Shown here piece after piece: positions 34,507-44,324 of a stretch of 64,000 nucleotides of DNA. The stretch lies in assembly GCA_018222605.1 (NCBI GenBank), contig JAAEZZ010000009.1, positions 62,001-126,000 of the forward strand, given 5' to 3'. Source of the stretch: Alphaproteobacteria bacterium (GTDB lineage: Bacteria; Pseudomonadota; Alphaproteobacteria; Caulobacterales; Hyphomonadaceae). Below the pieces are notes generated by a model that did no database searches, was not told the origin of the DNA, and was given only the letters and a program-made list of their open reading frames with translations. A program made the translations under genes and the position numbers. Each line of letters opens with the position of its first letter. Position 1 is the first letter of the stretch.

Positions 34507-34532
34507 CTTTACCGGAATACTTCCTCAAACGC

Positions 34533-35132
34533 ATGATTGCTCTGACCGAACAGGAACGCCGCATTCTCGCTCTCGCCACGCCCGTGGCGGAGTCTCTTGG
34601 CTTGGAAATCGTACGCCTGCGCATTCAAGGCGGACGGCGGCCGCACCTTCAGATCATGACGGAAAGAGAAGGCGGCGCCCCGACCAATGTCGAGGATTGC
34701 GCCAGCCTCTCACGGGCCCTGGGCCCGGTGCTGGAAGATGATGATCCGATCAAGGAAGCCTATACGCTGGAAGTGTCCACGCCCGGTATTGACCGCCCGC
34801 TGACGCGGGAAGGGGATTTCGGCCGCTGGGTGGGCCATGCCGCAAAAGTGGAGCTGGCACGCCCGATCGATGGCCGCCGCCGCTTTACCGGCATCATTAC
34901 CGGCGAAGATGAGAATGGCGCCCATCTGGAACTGGACGATGAGACCGAGCTGGTCGCGCATGTCCATGAGATGAGCCGCGCCAGCCTGATCCTGACAGAT
35001 GAATTGATTGAAGCGGCACGCGCCTCCGGCAATCTGCCGCCGCAACCTGATGAAGACGACCTCGGCGACCTTGAAATCGACGAGAGCGATGAAGACACCG
35101 AGTCAAATGAAGAGACGGGAGACGTCAAATGA
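34533..35132 (+). CDS. rimP: Ribosome maturation factor RimP
   Basis: RimP is needed for 30S subunit assembly. The 199-residue protein shows ESLGLEIVRLRIQGGRRPHLQI, NVEDCASLSRALGPVLEDDDPI and LEVSTPGIDRPLTREGDF, the central family signature. A long acidic tail (DEDDLGDLEIDESDEDTES) is added at the C-terminus. The stop overlaps the nusA start by four bases. No clear Shine-Dalgarno precedes the ATG at 34533, which lies 27 bases after the leader hairpin. Confidence 0.96.
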   Translation: MIALTEQERRILALATPVAESLGLEIVRLRIQGGRRPHLQIMTEREGGAPTNVEDCASLSRALGPVLEDDDPIKEAYTLEVSTPGIDRPLTREGDFGRWVGHAAKVELARPIDGRRRFTGIITGEDENGAHLELDDETELVAHVHEMSRASLILTDELIEAARASGNLPPQPDEDDLGDLEIDESDEDTESNEETGDVK

Positions 35133-36895
35133 ACACCATCGGCGTTTCAGCCAACAGGCTGGAAATCCTGCAGATCGCCAAGGCGGTCGCTGAAGAGAAG
35201 GCGATTGATCAGACAATCGTCATCGAGGCTATGCAGGAAGCCATCGAGAAGGCCGCGAAAGCGAAATACGGCCAAGAGCACGACATCCGTGCCAAGATCG
35301 ATGCGCAGACTGGCGAACAGACGCTGTGGCGGATCCAGACGGTCGTCCAGGACGATGAGTTCGAGGACGAGTCCAAACAGCTACGTCTGTCGGAAGCCAA
35401 GAAGATCGATGGCTCCCTTGAAGTGGGCGACGAGCTGAAGGAAGAGCTGCCGCCCTTCGATTTCGGCCGTGTGGCTGCTCAGACCGCCAAGCAGGTCATC
35501 ATGCAGAAGGTGCGTGATGCCGAGCGTGAGCGTCAGTACAATGAGTATAAGGATCGCGTCGGCGAGATCATCTCTGGTGTCGTCAAGCGGGTCGAGTACG
35601 GCCATGTGATCGTGGATCTCGGCCGCGCAGAGGGTATCATCCGCCGCAATGACGGTATCCCGCGTGAGAATTTCCAGACGAATGACCGTGTACGGGCGTA
35701 TCTTTACAAGGTCAGCCGTGAGACCAAAGGTCCGCAGATCTTCCTGTCCCGTTCGGCGCCTGACTTCATGGTCAAGCTGTTCGCGCAGGAAGTGCCGGAA
35801 GTCTATGAAGGTGTGATCGAGATCAAGGCCTGTGCCCGTGATGCGGGTAGTCGCGCCAAGATCGGCGTGATTTCCAATGACAGCTCGATTGATCCGGTCG
35901 GTGCCTGTGTGGGTATGCGCGGTGCGCGTGTCCAGGCCGTTGTCGGGGAACTCTCCGGCGAGAAGATCGACATCATCCCGTGGAATTATGACGACGCGAC
36001 CTTCATCGTGAACGCGCTGCAGCCGGCTGAAGTGTCGAAAGTGGTGCTGGATGAAGACGAGCGCCGCGTGGAAGTTGTTGTGGCAGACGACCAGTTCCCG
36101 CTGGCCATTGGCCGCCGCGGCCAGAATGTGCGCCTTGCCTCCCAGCTGACTGGTTGGCAGATCGACCTCGTGACCGAAAGCGCCGATTCCGAACGCTATC
36201 AGCGCGAGTTCCAGGAGCGTACAGACCTGTTCATGAAAGCGCTGGATGCGGATGAAACGCTGGCGCAGCTGCTTGCCTCTGAAGGCTTCGAGACGGTCGA
36301 AGAGATCGCCTATGTGGCCCCGGAAGACTTCATCACGATTGAAGGCTTTGACGAGGATGTGGCCGCTGAGCTGCAGGAACGTGCCCGTGAATATCTGGAC
36401 CGCGTTGCCGCCGAAAATGATGCCAAGCGCAAGGAGCTGGGCGTTGAAGATGCCGTGATGGAACTTGAAGGCATGACGCCGTCCTTTGCTGTCCGTCTTG
36501 GCGAAGAAGGCGTGCAGACGCTGGACGATGTTGCCGGCCTTGTGCCGGATGACATCACCGGCTGGCGCGAGCCGGGCCCGGACGGCAAGCCGGTCTGGGT
36601 CGAAGGCATTCTGAAGAAGGGTGAGATGCGCAAGGATGACGCGCAGATGTTCGTCATGAAGGCCCGCGTGGCCGCAGGCTGGATTGAGCCGGATGCTGTC
36701 GAGAAGATGCTGGCTGAAAAGGCCGAAGAAGAAGCCCCTGAGCTGACCGAAGAAGAACGCGCGCTGCTGGCGCTGGGCGACCTCGGCAGCAATGCTTCTG
36801 ACGAGGCGGTCGATGAGGCCCTTGAAGAGCTCGAGTTTGATCTCGAAGCCCTGGCAGCGGAGGGCGGCGATGACGAAGCCGCACCGAAAGACTGA
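35129..36895 (+). CDS. nusA: Transcription termination/antitermination factor NusA
   Basis: NusA binds RNA polymerase and modulates pausing, termination and antitermination. The 588-residue protein has the N-terminal domain, an S1 domain (ISGVVKRVEYGHVIVDLGRAEGII), two KH domains with GACVGMRGARVQAV and AIGRRGQNVRLASQLTGW, and C-terminal helix-hairpin-helix repeats (LAQLLASEGFETVEEIAYV) with an acidic end. It overlaps rimP by four bases and the YlxR gene by 26 bases, so the operon is tightly packed. Confidence 0.97.
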   Translation: MNTIGVSANRLEILQIAKAVAEEKAIDQTIVIEAMQEAIEKAAKAKYGQEHDIRAKIDAQTGEQTLWRIQTVVQDDEFEDESKQLRLSEAKKIDGSLEVGDELKEELPPFDFGRVAAQTAKQVIMQKVRDAERERQYNEYKDRVGEIISGVVKRVEYGHVIVDLGRAEGIIRRNDGIPRENFQTNDRVRAYLYKVSRETKGPQIFLSRSAPDFMVKLFAQEVPEVYEGVIEIKACARDAGSRAKIGVISNDSSIDPVGACVGMRGARVQAVVGELSGEKIDIIPWNYDDATFIVNALQPAEVSKVVLDEDERRVEVVVADDQFPLAIGRRGQNVRLASQLTGWQIDLVTESADSERYQREFQERTDLFMKALDADETLAQLLASEGFETVEEIAYVAPEDFITIEGFDEDVAAELQERAREYLDRVAAENDAKRKELGVEDAVMELEGMTPSFAVRLGEEGVQTLDDVAGLVPDDITGWREPGPDGKPVWVEGILKKGEMRKDDAQMFVMKARVAAGWIEPDAVEKMLAEKAEEEAPELTEEERALLALGDLGSNASDEAVDEALEELEFDLEALAAEGGDDEAAPKD

Positions 36896-37547
36896 TGCGC
36901 GGGTAACCGGCACTGACAGATCTGGCGTGGCGGACGGGGAAGCCCCTGTCCGCCAATGCGCCGTGACGCGGGAACGTCTCCCGCAGACAGAGATGGTGCG
37001 CTTTGCCCTCTCGCCTGAGGGTGTGGTGACGCCGGATGTGTCCTCCCGACTGCCTGGACGGGGTGTTTGGGTGAAGGCTGATCGCGAGACGCTTGAGACA
37101 GCGATTGGCAAGGGGGCATTTGCCCGTGGCTTCAAAACCCAGGTCAAGGTGCCGGATGGTCTGATGGATCAGATTGAGGCGCTCTTGCTGCAGCGCTTTA
37201 CGGGGCTTCTGGGCATGGCCAAGAAGTCCGGCGAAGTCGTTCTGGGCTTTGACCAGGTGCGCGATGCGCTCCAGAAGAAACGTCCCGGGCTTTTGCTTGA
37301 GGCGGCCGATGGTGCAGAAGATGGCCGCTCAAAGGTGTATTTCCTTGCAAAAGCATTATATAGCGACGTGGAAATTGCCGGTGCGCTCAGTTCTGAGGAA
37401 TTGGGCGTGGCGTTTGGGCGTGAGCGTGTGATACACGGTCTCGTCCGCAAGGGGCCAATTGCGAAGGCTGTACGGCTTGCCTACCGGCGGCTTGCCGGAT
37501 TTCGCACACGGCCCGAACTGGACTGGTTTCCGGATCAGGATCGGTAG
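36870..37547 (+). CDS. YlxR (DUF448) - L7Ae-like fusion protein (225 aa)
   Basis: The N-terminal 95 residues match the YlxR/DUF448 nucleic-acid-binding domain (VRQCAVTRERLPQTEMVRFALSP, GRGVWVKADRETL). The C-terminal part (LLGMAKKSGEVVLGFDQVRDAL) resembles an L7Ae/YlxQ RNA-binding domain, which is a separate protein in Gram-positive bacteria. The fusion is common in alphaproteobacteria. The ATG at 36870 lies inside the end of nusA and gives MTKPHRKTDARVTG. A role in RNA or transcription control with NusA is inferred from context. Confidence 0.88.
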   Translation: MTKPHRKTDARVTGTDRSGVADGEAPVRQCAVTRERLPQTEMVRFALSPEGVVTPDVSSRLPGRGVWVKADRETLETAIGKGAFARGFKTQVKVPDGLMDQIEALLLQRFTGLLGMAKKSGEVVLGFDQVRDALQKKRPGLLLEAADGAEDGRSKVYFLAKALYSDVEIAGALSSEELGVAFGRERVIHGLVRKGPIAKAVRLAYRRLAGFRTRPELDWFPDQDR

Positions 37548-37607
37548 CGGAAAACAAAGCCGAGGCGCAATGGCGCGCATCGGCAAGAAACGTGGTATGA
37601 AGAACGC

Positions 37608-40166
37608 ATGAGCGATACGAAAGACACTGGTGGCAATTCAGGCGGGCGCAAACCGCTCACCGTCTCCCGGAAGAGTTCCGGTACGGTGAAGCAAAGCTTC
37701 AGCCATGGCCGCTCCAAGCAGGTGGTTGTTGAGACGAAGAAGCGCCGGGCGGTAGGCCCTGGCGGCTCCTCCTCCGCACCTGCCAAGGACGCGCCAAAGG
37801 CGAACGACTCCCTCGAGGCCCGTCTCGTCGCGACCGCGAAGAAGCTGGGCATTACGGTAGACGAGCTGAAAGCGCGTCAGAAGGCCCTGCTGGAACGCAA
37901 GAACGAAGTTGCGGCACGCGCCAAGGAAGAGCAGCGCGAGAAAGAGGCCCAGGACCGCCTCCGCTCCGAGCAGGAAAAGAAACTGCAGGAAGCGAAAGAA
38001 CGCGAAGAGGCTGAAGCTCGCCGCAAGGCCGAGGAAGAAGCCCGCAAGGCCGAAGAGGCCGCTGCGAAAGAACGGACTGAGCGCACTGCGAAGACCCGGA
38101 CGAAATCATCTGCCCCGGCTGACAGCCCGGCTGCAGCGGTGCCTGCCGTCGATGACGCACCGGCGCGCGGCGGCGGCAAGCGCAAATCCAAGGACGACCG
38201 TGATCGCAGTGCCCGCGAGACACCGAGCCGTTCCTCCCGTGGCGGTGGCGGCGGTGAGCGCCGTCGTGGCAAGCTGACCATTTCTTCGGCTCTTGGCGAT
38301 GATGCAGACCGTCAGCGTTCGCTGGCATCCCTGCGCCGTGCCCGTGAGCGCGAACGTGAGCGCCGCACAGGCGGTAACGAACAGCGCGAGAAAGTGTCCG
38401 TCGAAGTCACGCTGCCGGAAACAATCACGTTGCAGGATCTGGCCCAACGGATGAATGAGCGCGTCGCAGACGTCGTGAAGTTCATGATCCAGCAAGGCGA
38501 AATGCTGCGTGGCAATGACATCATTGATGCTGACACGGCCGAACTGATCGCCGAGGAATTTGGCCACACCGTGAAACGTGTCGCCGAATCCGATGTCGAG
38601 ATCGGTCTGGAAGGTGAGGATGATGATCCGAAGGATCTGAAGCCGCGCCCGCCGATCGTGACGATCATGGGCCATGTCGACCACGGCAAGACCTCTCTGC
38701 TGGACGCCCTTCGCAAGACCGATGTGGTCTCCGGCGAAGCAGGTGGCATTACCCAGCATATCGGTGCCTATCAGGTGAAGCTGAAATCCGGTGAGCGGAT
38801 TACTTTCCTCGATACGCCGGGCCACGCGGCCTTTACGGCCATGCGTGCGCGCGGTGCGACGGCCACCGACATCGCCATTCTGGTTGTGGCGGCGGATGAC
38901 TCCGTGATGCCGCAGACGATTGAATCCATCAATCACGCCAAGGCGGCCGGTGTTCCGATCATCGTGGCGGTCAACAAGACTGACCTGCCGGACTCCAATG
39001 CCGACAAGGTGCTGACAGACCTGCTGCAGCATGATGTTCAGGTCGAAAGCATGGGCGGCGAAACCCAGGCTGTGAAAGTCTCTGCCCTGACAGGTCAGGG
39101 GCTGGATGAGCTTACGGATGCGATCACCCTGCAGGCTGAACTTCTGGAACTGAAAGCCAACCCGTCGCGCCATGCAGATGGCGTGGTGATCGAAAGCCAG
39201 TTGGACAAGGGCCGCGGCCCGGTTGCGACCGTGCTGGTCAAGCGCGGTACGCTGGAGCGCGGTGACATCGTCGTGGCGGGTTCGCAATGGGGCAAGGTCC
39301 GGGCTCTGGTTGACGAGCGTGGACAACAGCTGAAAGGCGCAGGCCCGTCCCAGCCGGTCGAGGTGCTCGGCCTGGATGGCGCGCCGGACCCAGGTGACTC
39401 CTTCGTAGTTGTGGACACCGAAGCCCGTGCCCGTGAAGTCACTGAATACCGTATCCGCTCCAAGCGGCAGGTTTCCGGCAAGGCGGGTGCTGCGGCGCGT
39501 GCCTCACTGGATCAGCTGCTCAGCAAGCTGAAGGATGGTTCTGTCGAGACGTCCGAGCTGCCGGTGGTTGTGAAGGGCGATGTTCAGGGCTCTGTCGAGG
39601 CGATTTCCCAATCGCTGGACAAGCTGTCGACCGAAGAAGTCCGTGCCCGCGTCATTCATGGCGCCGTGGGCGGTATTTCCGAAAGCGACGTCTTGCTGGC
39701 CCGTTCGTCCAACGCTCCGATCTTTGCCTTCAACGTCCGCGCCAACAAGCAGGCGCGCGATCTGGCAGAGAAGGAAGGCGTCGAAATCCGCTACTATTCC
39801 GTGATCTACGATCTGATCGACGATGTGAAAGCGACCCTGTCGGGCATGCTGGCACCGGAGAAACGCGAAACCTTCATCGGCTATGCCGAGATCCTCGAAG
39901 TCTTCAACATCACGAAAGTGGGCAAGGTTGCAGGCTGCCGGATCAGCGAAGGCAAAGTGCTTCGCGGCTGTGGCGTTCGCCTGCTGCGTGATGATGTCGT
40001 CATCCATGAAGGCAAGCTGAAAACGCTCAAGCGCTTCAAGGATGAGGTCAATGAGGTCAATTCCGGCATGGAATGCGGTATGGCGTTCGAGCGCTATGAC
40101 GATATCCGCGCCGGCGACAAGATCGAGTGCTTCCAGGTTGAGGAAATCGCAAGGACGCTCGACTAA
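37608..40166 (+). CDS. infB: Translation initiation factor IF-2
   Basis: IF-2 is the GTPase that places initiator tRNA on the 30S subunit. The 852-residue protein has a Lys/Arg/Glu/Ala-rich N-terminal helical region (residues 100-170), the IF2_N-like segment [20 protein letters not shown], the GTPase domain with [22 protein letters not shown] and NKTDLP, then the C-terminal beta-barrels. The start at 37608 lies 60 bases after the YlxR gene. Internal starts giving a shorter isoform, as in enterobacteria, were not evaluated. Confidence 0.98.
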   Translation: MSDTKDTGGNSGGRKPLTVSRKSSGTVKQSFSHGRSKQVVVETKKRRAVGPGGSSSAPAKDAPKANDSLEARLVATAKKLGITVDELKARQKALLERKNEVAARAKEEQREKEAQDRLRSEQEKKLQEAKEREEAEARRKAEEEARKAEEAAAKERTERTAKTRTKSSAPADSPAAAVPAVDDAPARGGGKRKSKDDRDRSARETPSRSSRGGGGGERRRGKLTISSALGDDADRQRSLASLRRARERERERRTGGNEQREKVSVEVTLPETITLQDLAQRMNERVADVVKFMIQQGEMLRGNDIIDADTAELIAEEFGHTVKRVAESDVEIGLEGEDDDPKDLKPRPPIVTIMGHVDHGKTSLLDALRKTDVVSGEAGGITQHIGAYQVKLKSGERITFLDTPGHAAFTAMRARGATATDIAILVVAADDSVMPQTIESINHAKAAGVPIIVAVNKTDLPDSNADKVLTDLLQHDVQVESMGGETQAVKVSALTGQGLDELTDAITLQAELLELKANPSRHADGVVIESQLDKGRGPVATVLVKRGTLERGDIVVAGSQWGKVRALVDERGQQLKGAGPSQPVEVLGLDGAPDPGDSFVVVDTEARAREVTEYRIRSKRQVSGKAGAAARASLDQLLSKLKDGSVETSELPVVVKGDVQGSVEAISQSLDKLSTEEVRARVIHGAVGGISESDVLLARSSNAPIFAFNVRANKQARDLAEKEGVEIRYYSVIYDLIDDVKATLSGMLAPEKRETFIGYAEILEVFNITKVGKVAGCRISEGKVLRGCGVRLLRDDVVIHEGKLKTLKRFKDEVNEVNSGMECGMAFERYDDIRAGDKIECFQVEEIARTLD

Positions 40167-40178
40167 ACCGGGTCGTTC

Positions 40179-40706
40179 ATGAGTGAACCTGTCATTGTCT
40201 CGGGCCAGCTGGCCGAAAAAGACCTCAAGCGTCTTGCACGCCTCAGTCGGGGCGGCACGGTGGGACCTACGGCGGTTTATTATGCTGGCGTGACAGCTCC
40301 GATCATCTCGGCCAGCATCTCCCTCATGGTACGCAATGCATCGGACATGGCGGGGCTGAGTGACTACTGGCAGTGGTTCCTCTCGGCGCTTGTGGCGGCA
40401 TTTGCCGGCATTTCGTGGTATCTTATCTTCATTCGCTGGTCCTATGGGATCAGCGGAAAAGGCAAGGACGAGATGGCACGTGAGGCAGAGATCGCTCTTT
40501 TGGACGATGTGCTGCAGGTTCGCCGTGGCGGCATTGAAACGCGGATCAGCTGGGACGCCGTCAAAGAGGTGAAACAGCATCGTGGACATACGACAGTCCG
40601 GATACGTGGCGGCGACGCCGTGATCATTCCGGCATCGTGGTTCAACAAGGACAAGACGGCCCGCAAGGCCTTTACAGAACAGCTCATGCAGAAGACAGGC
40701 AGCTGA
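40179..40706 (+). CDS. YcxB-like two-span membrane protein (175 aa)
   Basis: The protein has two hydrophobic spans at about residues 36-50 (YYAGVTAPIISASISLMV) and 64-88, and a C-terminal soluble domain (DDVLQVRRGGIETRISWDAVKEVKQHRGHTTVRI) that resembles the YcxB/PH-like fold. The function is not established. It is inserted between infB and rbfA, which are often adjacent, and its TGA shares a base with the rbfA ATG. Coupled translation implies a fixed link with this operon. Confidence 0.75.
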   Translation: MSEPVIVSGQLAEKDLKRLARLSRGGTVGPTAVYYAGVTAPIISASISLMVRNASDMAGLSDYWQWFLSALVAAFAGISWYLIFIRWSYGISGKGKDEMAREAEIALLDDVLQVRRGGIETRISWDAVKEVKQHRGHTTVRIRGGDAVIIPASWFNKDKTARKAFTEQLMQKTGS

Positions 40707-41113
40707 TGGCACGTAAATCTTCCCCTTCCGGCAGTATGCCGACACAGCGCCAGCTTCGCGCCGGCGAACTGGTGCGCCATGCGGTCTCCGACATTCTCGC
40801 GCGTGAGGATTTGCGTGATCCGGATCTGGTTGGCGTGATCGTCACAGTGGGCGAGGTGCGCTGCTCTCCGGATCTGCGTCATGCCAATGTGTTTGTCTCC
40901 CCTCTGGGCGATGACACGGAAAAGGGGCGCACGTCGCTGGCCGAAGCACTGAACCGTGCGGCAGGGTTCCTGCGCGGGCGCCTTGGCCGTGAGATTGACC
41001 TGAAATTCACACCGCAGCTGCACTTCATCGCTGACAAATCGTATGACGAGGCAACCGCTATTGACCGTCTTCTGGCCGATCCGCGTGTAAAACGCGATCT
41101 GGAGCCCGAATAG
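40706..41113 (+). CDS. rbfA: 30S ribosome-binding factor RbfA
   Basis: RbfA assists late 16S rRNA processing and cold-adapted ribosome assembly. The 135-residue protein contains RQLRAGELVRHAVSDILARED, the central RHANVFVSPLG and LKFTPQLHFIADKSYDEA, all typical. I use ATG 40706 (MARKSSPSGSMPTQR), which overlaps the preceding stop by one base; the open frame begins 23 codons earlier inside that gene. It is followed by the membrane-protein gene at 41202. Confidence 0.96.
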   Translation: MARKSSPSGSMPTQRQLRAGELVRHAVSDILAREDLRDPDLVGVIVTVGEVRCSPDLRHANVFVSPLGDDTEKGRTSLAEALNRAAGFLRGRLGREIDLKFTPQLHFIADKSYDEATAIDRLLADPRVKRDLEPE

Positions 41114-41201
41114 CACTGGTGTCTCCTGTCTGGATGGCTTGTAATTTGACAGCTCCGGATAACGTTGCGACCCTGTAATGAATTAAACAGGGGCTCCCGG
41201 A

Positions 41202-41876
41202 ATGGACCGTCAGACTCTAGATATGGAAGGCGCGCGGCGCGGCGAGATCTCGGCTGCGTCCCTGCAGATGGGCGATGATACGATCGCCATTCAGGGCATC
41301 GCAACCATGTCGGTCGAGTCCGTGGATTTCTATCCTTGGGACACTCCCGCCAATCGCCGTACCAAAAGCCTTTATGCCACCTTGTTCGTCGTCTGCCTGT
41401 TCTTCGGCATGATGGCGCTGGCCTGGTGGGGCCTGACGCCCCAGCGTCCGTCCGGCATGGTCGCGCTGGCGGTTGGCGGCGGGCTGATGCTGTTGGCGCT
41501 GTTCCTGGGCATCTGGTCCATTCAGATCTCCATGCGGCTGAAGAAGCGGCAAGCCTATTTCCGGCTGGTGATCGGCGCAGCGGATGGGCGTCAGATTCCA
41601 CTGGTCGACAATAATCGCGACGTTCTGCTGCGCATCCGCGACGTGGTGCGACACAAGATGGATACAGGCGACCGCGACATGCGCGGGGATTTCGACCTGG
41701 ACCTGGATCTCGTCAATCTGCGCCTGCCGACACAGGCCGAGCGGCCAGCCAAAGCGGCTGAGCCGGTGCGCGCAGCAGAGGCCGTGGCGGAGCGGCAGCA
41801 AGAGTCCGAAGAGGAAGAACGCGACGTGCTTTTTGAGCGCGAGCTGGACAGTGAGGTCATCAAGACTGCTTCATGA
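41202..41876 (+). CDS. Membrane protein with PH-like (DUF6232-like) features (224 aa)
   Basis: Residues 1-45 form a beta-type segment (GDDTIAIQGIATMSVESVDF), followed by two membrane spans at 59-80 and 84-110, then YFRLVIGAADGRQIPLVDNNRDVLLRIRDVV. This split arrangement, with strands before the spans and RxVIGxxxG after, resembles DUF6232 proteins. The C-terminus is acidic with LPTQAERPAKAAEP and EEEERDVLFEREL. No function is known. It lies between rbfA and truB, which are normally adjacent. Confidence 0.65.
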   Translation: MDRQTLDMEGARRGEISAASLQMGDDTIAIQGIATMSVESVDFYPWDTPANRRTKSLYATLFVVCLFFGMMALAWWGLTPQRPSGMVALAVGGGLMLLALFLGIWSIQISMRLKKRQAYFRLVIGAADGRQIPLVDNNRDVLLRIRDVVRHKMDTGDRDMRGDFDLDLDLVNLRLPTQAERPAKAAEPVRAAEAVAERQQESEEEERDVLFERELDSEVIKTAS

Positions 41877-42007
41877 TGTCTCCTGCTTGCCGCTGATGGC
41901 TTGACGCAGACAGGCGCGCTTCGTAAGGCCGCGCCTTCGTTCTATTCCAACTGACCGTCGCCGCCCGCGTTCGAACCGTCGGGCCGCGCAGATAAAGAGA
42001 GTCTACA

Positions 42008-42952
42008 TTGGCCCGCCAAAGAAAACGCAAAGGTGACCCGATCAGCGGGTGGCTAAATCTGTTCAAACCCGTGGACATGACCTCAACCCAGGCCGTCGCT
42101 ATTCTCAAGCGTAAGTTCAATGCACAGAAAGTCGGCCATGGCGGCACGCTGGACCCGCTGGCCGATGGTATCCTGCCCATCGCTTTCGGAGAAGCCACCA
42201 AGACGGTCCAGTGGGCGATGGACGCCGAAAAGGAGTATGTCTTCACCATCCGCTGGGGTGTCTCAACCGAAAGTCAGGATGCCGAAGGCGAGGTCACGGC
42301 CACGTCAGATACCCGCCCGACCCGAGAGCAGGTGGAAGAGCTGCTGAAAGACTATCTCGGAACCATCGAGCAGGTGCCGCCGAAATTCTCTGCCATCAAG
42401 GTGGATGGCCAGCGCGCCTATGATCTTGCCCGGGACGGGGAGGAGTTCGAGCTGACCTCCCGCGAAGTGCAGGTCTATGAGGCGGCCGTGATCGGTATGC
42501 CGGATGCGGACCATACGGTGATCCATGTCACCTCAGGCAAGGGCTTTTATGTGCGGGCCATGGCGCGCGACCTGGCCTGCGACCTGGGCTGTGAAGGCCA
42601 TATCAGCCAGCTGCGCCGCACGCGTGTCGGCGTGTTCGGCGCGCCGCAGGCTGTGGCGCTGTCGCGAATCGAAGAGACAGAAGACAAGGAAGAGCTGCTC
42701 TCCCTGCTGCAGCCGGTGCACGCCATTCTGGAAGACATTCCCCAGATCGACATCTCCTGTGATGAAGCGCGGGAAATCCGTCAGGGCCGCGCAATTGTCC
42801 TGTTGCCGCACATCGTGGAGCAGTGGCGCGAAGCGGCGGCGGGCGCAGAAGAGTATGACCGGGGGGCGATTGCCATTTGCTCCGGCCAGGCGGTCGCCCT
42901 CGGCGATGTCCGTGCCGGACGGTTTGAGCCAAGCCGCGTTTTCGTGAACTGA
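42008..42952 (+). CDS. truB: tRNA pseudouridine-55 synthase TruB
   Basis: TruB makes pseudouridine 55 in the T-loop of tRNA. The 314-residue protein has GWLNLFKPVDMTSTQAV, the catalytic GHGGTLDPLADG with its Asp, and RTHIS-like GHISQLRRTRVG. The start is TTG at 42008, preceded by the purine run AAGAGAG; the next ATG would remove the conserved N-terminus, so TTG is well supported. rpsO and pnp, which often follow truB, are not here. Confidence 0.96.
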   Translation: MARQRKRKGDPISGWLNLFKPVDMTSTQAVAILKRKFNAQKVGHGGTLDPLADGILPIAFGEATKTVQWAMDAEKEYVFTIRWGVSTESQDAEGEVTATSDTRPTREQVEELLKDYLGTIEQVPPKFSAIKVDGQRAYDLARDGEEFELTSREVQVYEAAVIGMPDADHTVIHVTSGKGFYVRAMARDLACDLGCEGHISQLRRTRVGVFGAPQAVALSRIEETEDKEELLSLLQPVHAILEDIPQIDISCDEAREIRQGRAIVLLPHIVEQWREAAAGAEEYDRGAIAICSGQAVALGDVRAGRFEPSRVFVN

Positions 42953-42981
42953 GCCATTCTGACGAGGCCCTGAGGCCGTGC

Positions 42982-44172
42982 CTATGCGCTCGCGGCGGCA
43001 TGGGCGCTGGCCCAGGCCCATTGGAAATTATAGCCGCCCAGCCAGCCGGTGACGTCAACACATTCGCCGATGAAATAGAGGCCGTGCACATGGCGGCTCT
43101 CCATCGTGCGCTGGTCCAGCCCGTCGGTCGAGATGCCGCCCACGGTTACTTCTGCCGTGCGATAGCCCTCGGTGCCCATGGGCGTCAGGGTCCAGGCACG
43201 GGTGAAGGCGGCGAAATCGTCAATCGCGGCGTGGGAGAGATCTGCCAGGCGCATCTCTGCGCTTAAGGGGCCGATATCCGCCACCAGCGCGGCGAGCCGG
43301 GCAGGAAAGAGGTCTTCCAGCGCCTTGGCGAGGGTCTGCTTCGGCCGGGCCTGTTTGGCTGCGCGCAGGGTTTCGGCAAGATCAGACTCTGTCAGCAGGC
43401 TGAGGGTCAGGCTCTCCCCCGGATGCCAATAGGAAGAGGTCTGCAGGGACGCCGGCCCGGACAGCCCACGATGGGTGAACAGCAGGTCTTCGTCAAAACT
43501 GACCCCGGAGACGCTGGCGCGCACAGGCGCGGCGACGCCGGAGATGGCCGCGAATTTCTCGCCCAGCTCCCCTGAAAAGGTGAAGGGGACGAGGCCTGCG
43601 CGGGTTTCAACAATGTCATGCCCGAACTGGCGGGCGATGTCATAGGCGAGGCCGCTTGCGCCCATTTTGGGAATGGAGAGGCCGCCGGTTGCCATAACAA
43701 GACGCGTCGCCTGAACGGGGCCGCCGGATGTCTCCACCTCAAAGTGGCTGCCGCGATGGTGGACAGCGGAAACCTCCGTAGACAGGCGAATTTCGGCATG
43801 GACGCTCGCGGCCTCATCCAGCAGCATCTGGATAATGGCGCCAGACTTCTGATCACAGAAGAGCTGGCCCTTATGCTTTTCGGTATAGGTGAGGCCGTGC
43901 GCGGCCATCAGGGAGATAAAGTCCCAGGGCGTATAGCGCGCCAGGGCGGATTTGGCGAAATGGGGGTTCTGGCTGAGGAAGCGGTCGGCGCGCGTTTCCA
44001 GATTGGTGAAATTGCACCGCCCGCCGCCAGAAATGCGAACTTTCTCAGCCGGGCGTTTTGCGTGGTCCAGCACCAGAACGCGCCGGCCATTGCGGCCGGA
44101 CATGGCTGCGTGAGCCAGCCCCGCGGCTCCCGCGCCAAGGACGATGGTGTCATATGTCTGCGCCGCCTGCAT
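42982..44172 (-). CDS. HI0933/BaiN-family FAD-dependent oxidoreductase (396 aa)
   Basis: A flavoprotein of the YhiN/HI0933 group. The N-terminus TYDTIVLGAGAAGLAHAAM is the FAD Rossmann loop, followed by KVRISGGGRCNFTNLE, the hallmark of the family. The C-terminal DVTGWLGGYNFQWAWASAHAA closes the FAD site. Members are thought to act on quinone- or steroid-like substrates, but the reaction here is unknown. It is convergent with truB and precedes a gene-free region. Confidence 0.9.
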   Translation of the reverse strand: MQAAQTYDTIVLGAGAAGLAHAAMSGRNGRRVLVLDHAKRPAEKVRISGGGRCNFTNLETRADRFLSQNPHFAKSALARYTPWDFISLMAAHGLTYTEKHKGQLFCDQKSGAIIQMLLDEAASVHAEIRLSTEVSAVHHRGSHFEVETSGGPVQATRLVMATGGLSIPKMGASGLAYDIARQFGHDIVETRAGLVPFTFSGELGEKFAAISGVAAPVRASVSGVSFDEDLLFTHRGLSGPASLQTSSYWHPGESLTLSLLTESDLAETLRAAKQARPKQTLAKALEDLFPARLAALVADIGPLSAEMRLADLSHAAIDDFAAFTRAWTLTPMGTEGYRTAEVTVGGISTDGLDQRTMESRHVHGLYFIGECVDVTGWLGGYNFQWAWASAHAAASA

Positions 44173-44303
44173 GCACCGGCCTTACCGGTTTTCCTGGCGG
44201 CCTGCCAGTTGTCTTTGTCATTGTGTTTCCTTTGCTTTGGGATTTGCCCCTCACCTCCCGGGGGGGAGGGATTGGCCGCGCCGAGGGATTACCCCCCCTC
44301 TAA

Positions 44304-44324
44304 CTCCCCCCTTTCAGGGGGGAG
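44304..44324. repeat. C-rich/G-rich palindromic intergenic repeat
   Basis: CTCCCCCC (44304-44311) pairs with GGGGGGAG (44317-44324) around TTTCA. This CCCCCTTTCAGGGGG type is a familiar intergenic repeat of proteobacteria. A related C-run/G-run block lies at about 44247-44271. Confidence 0.6.
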
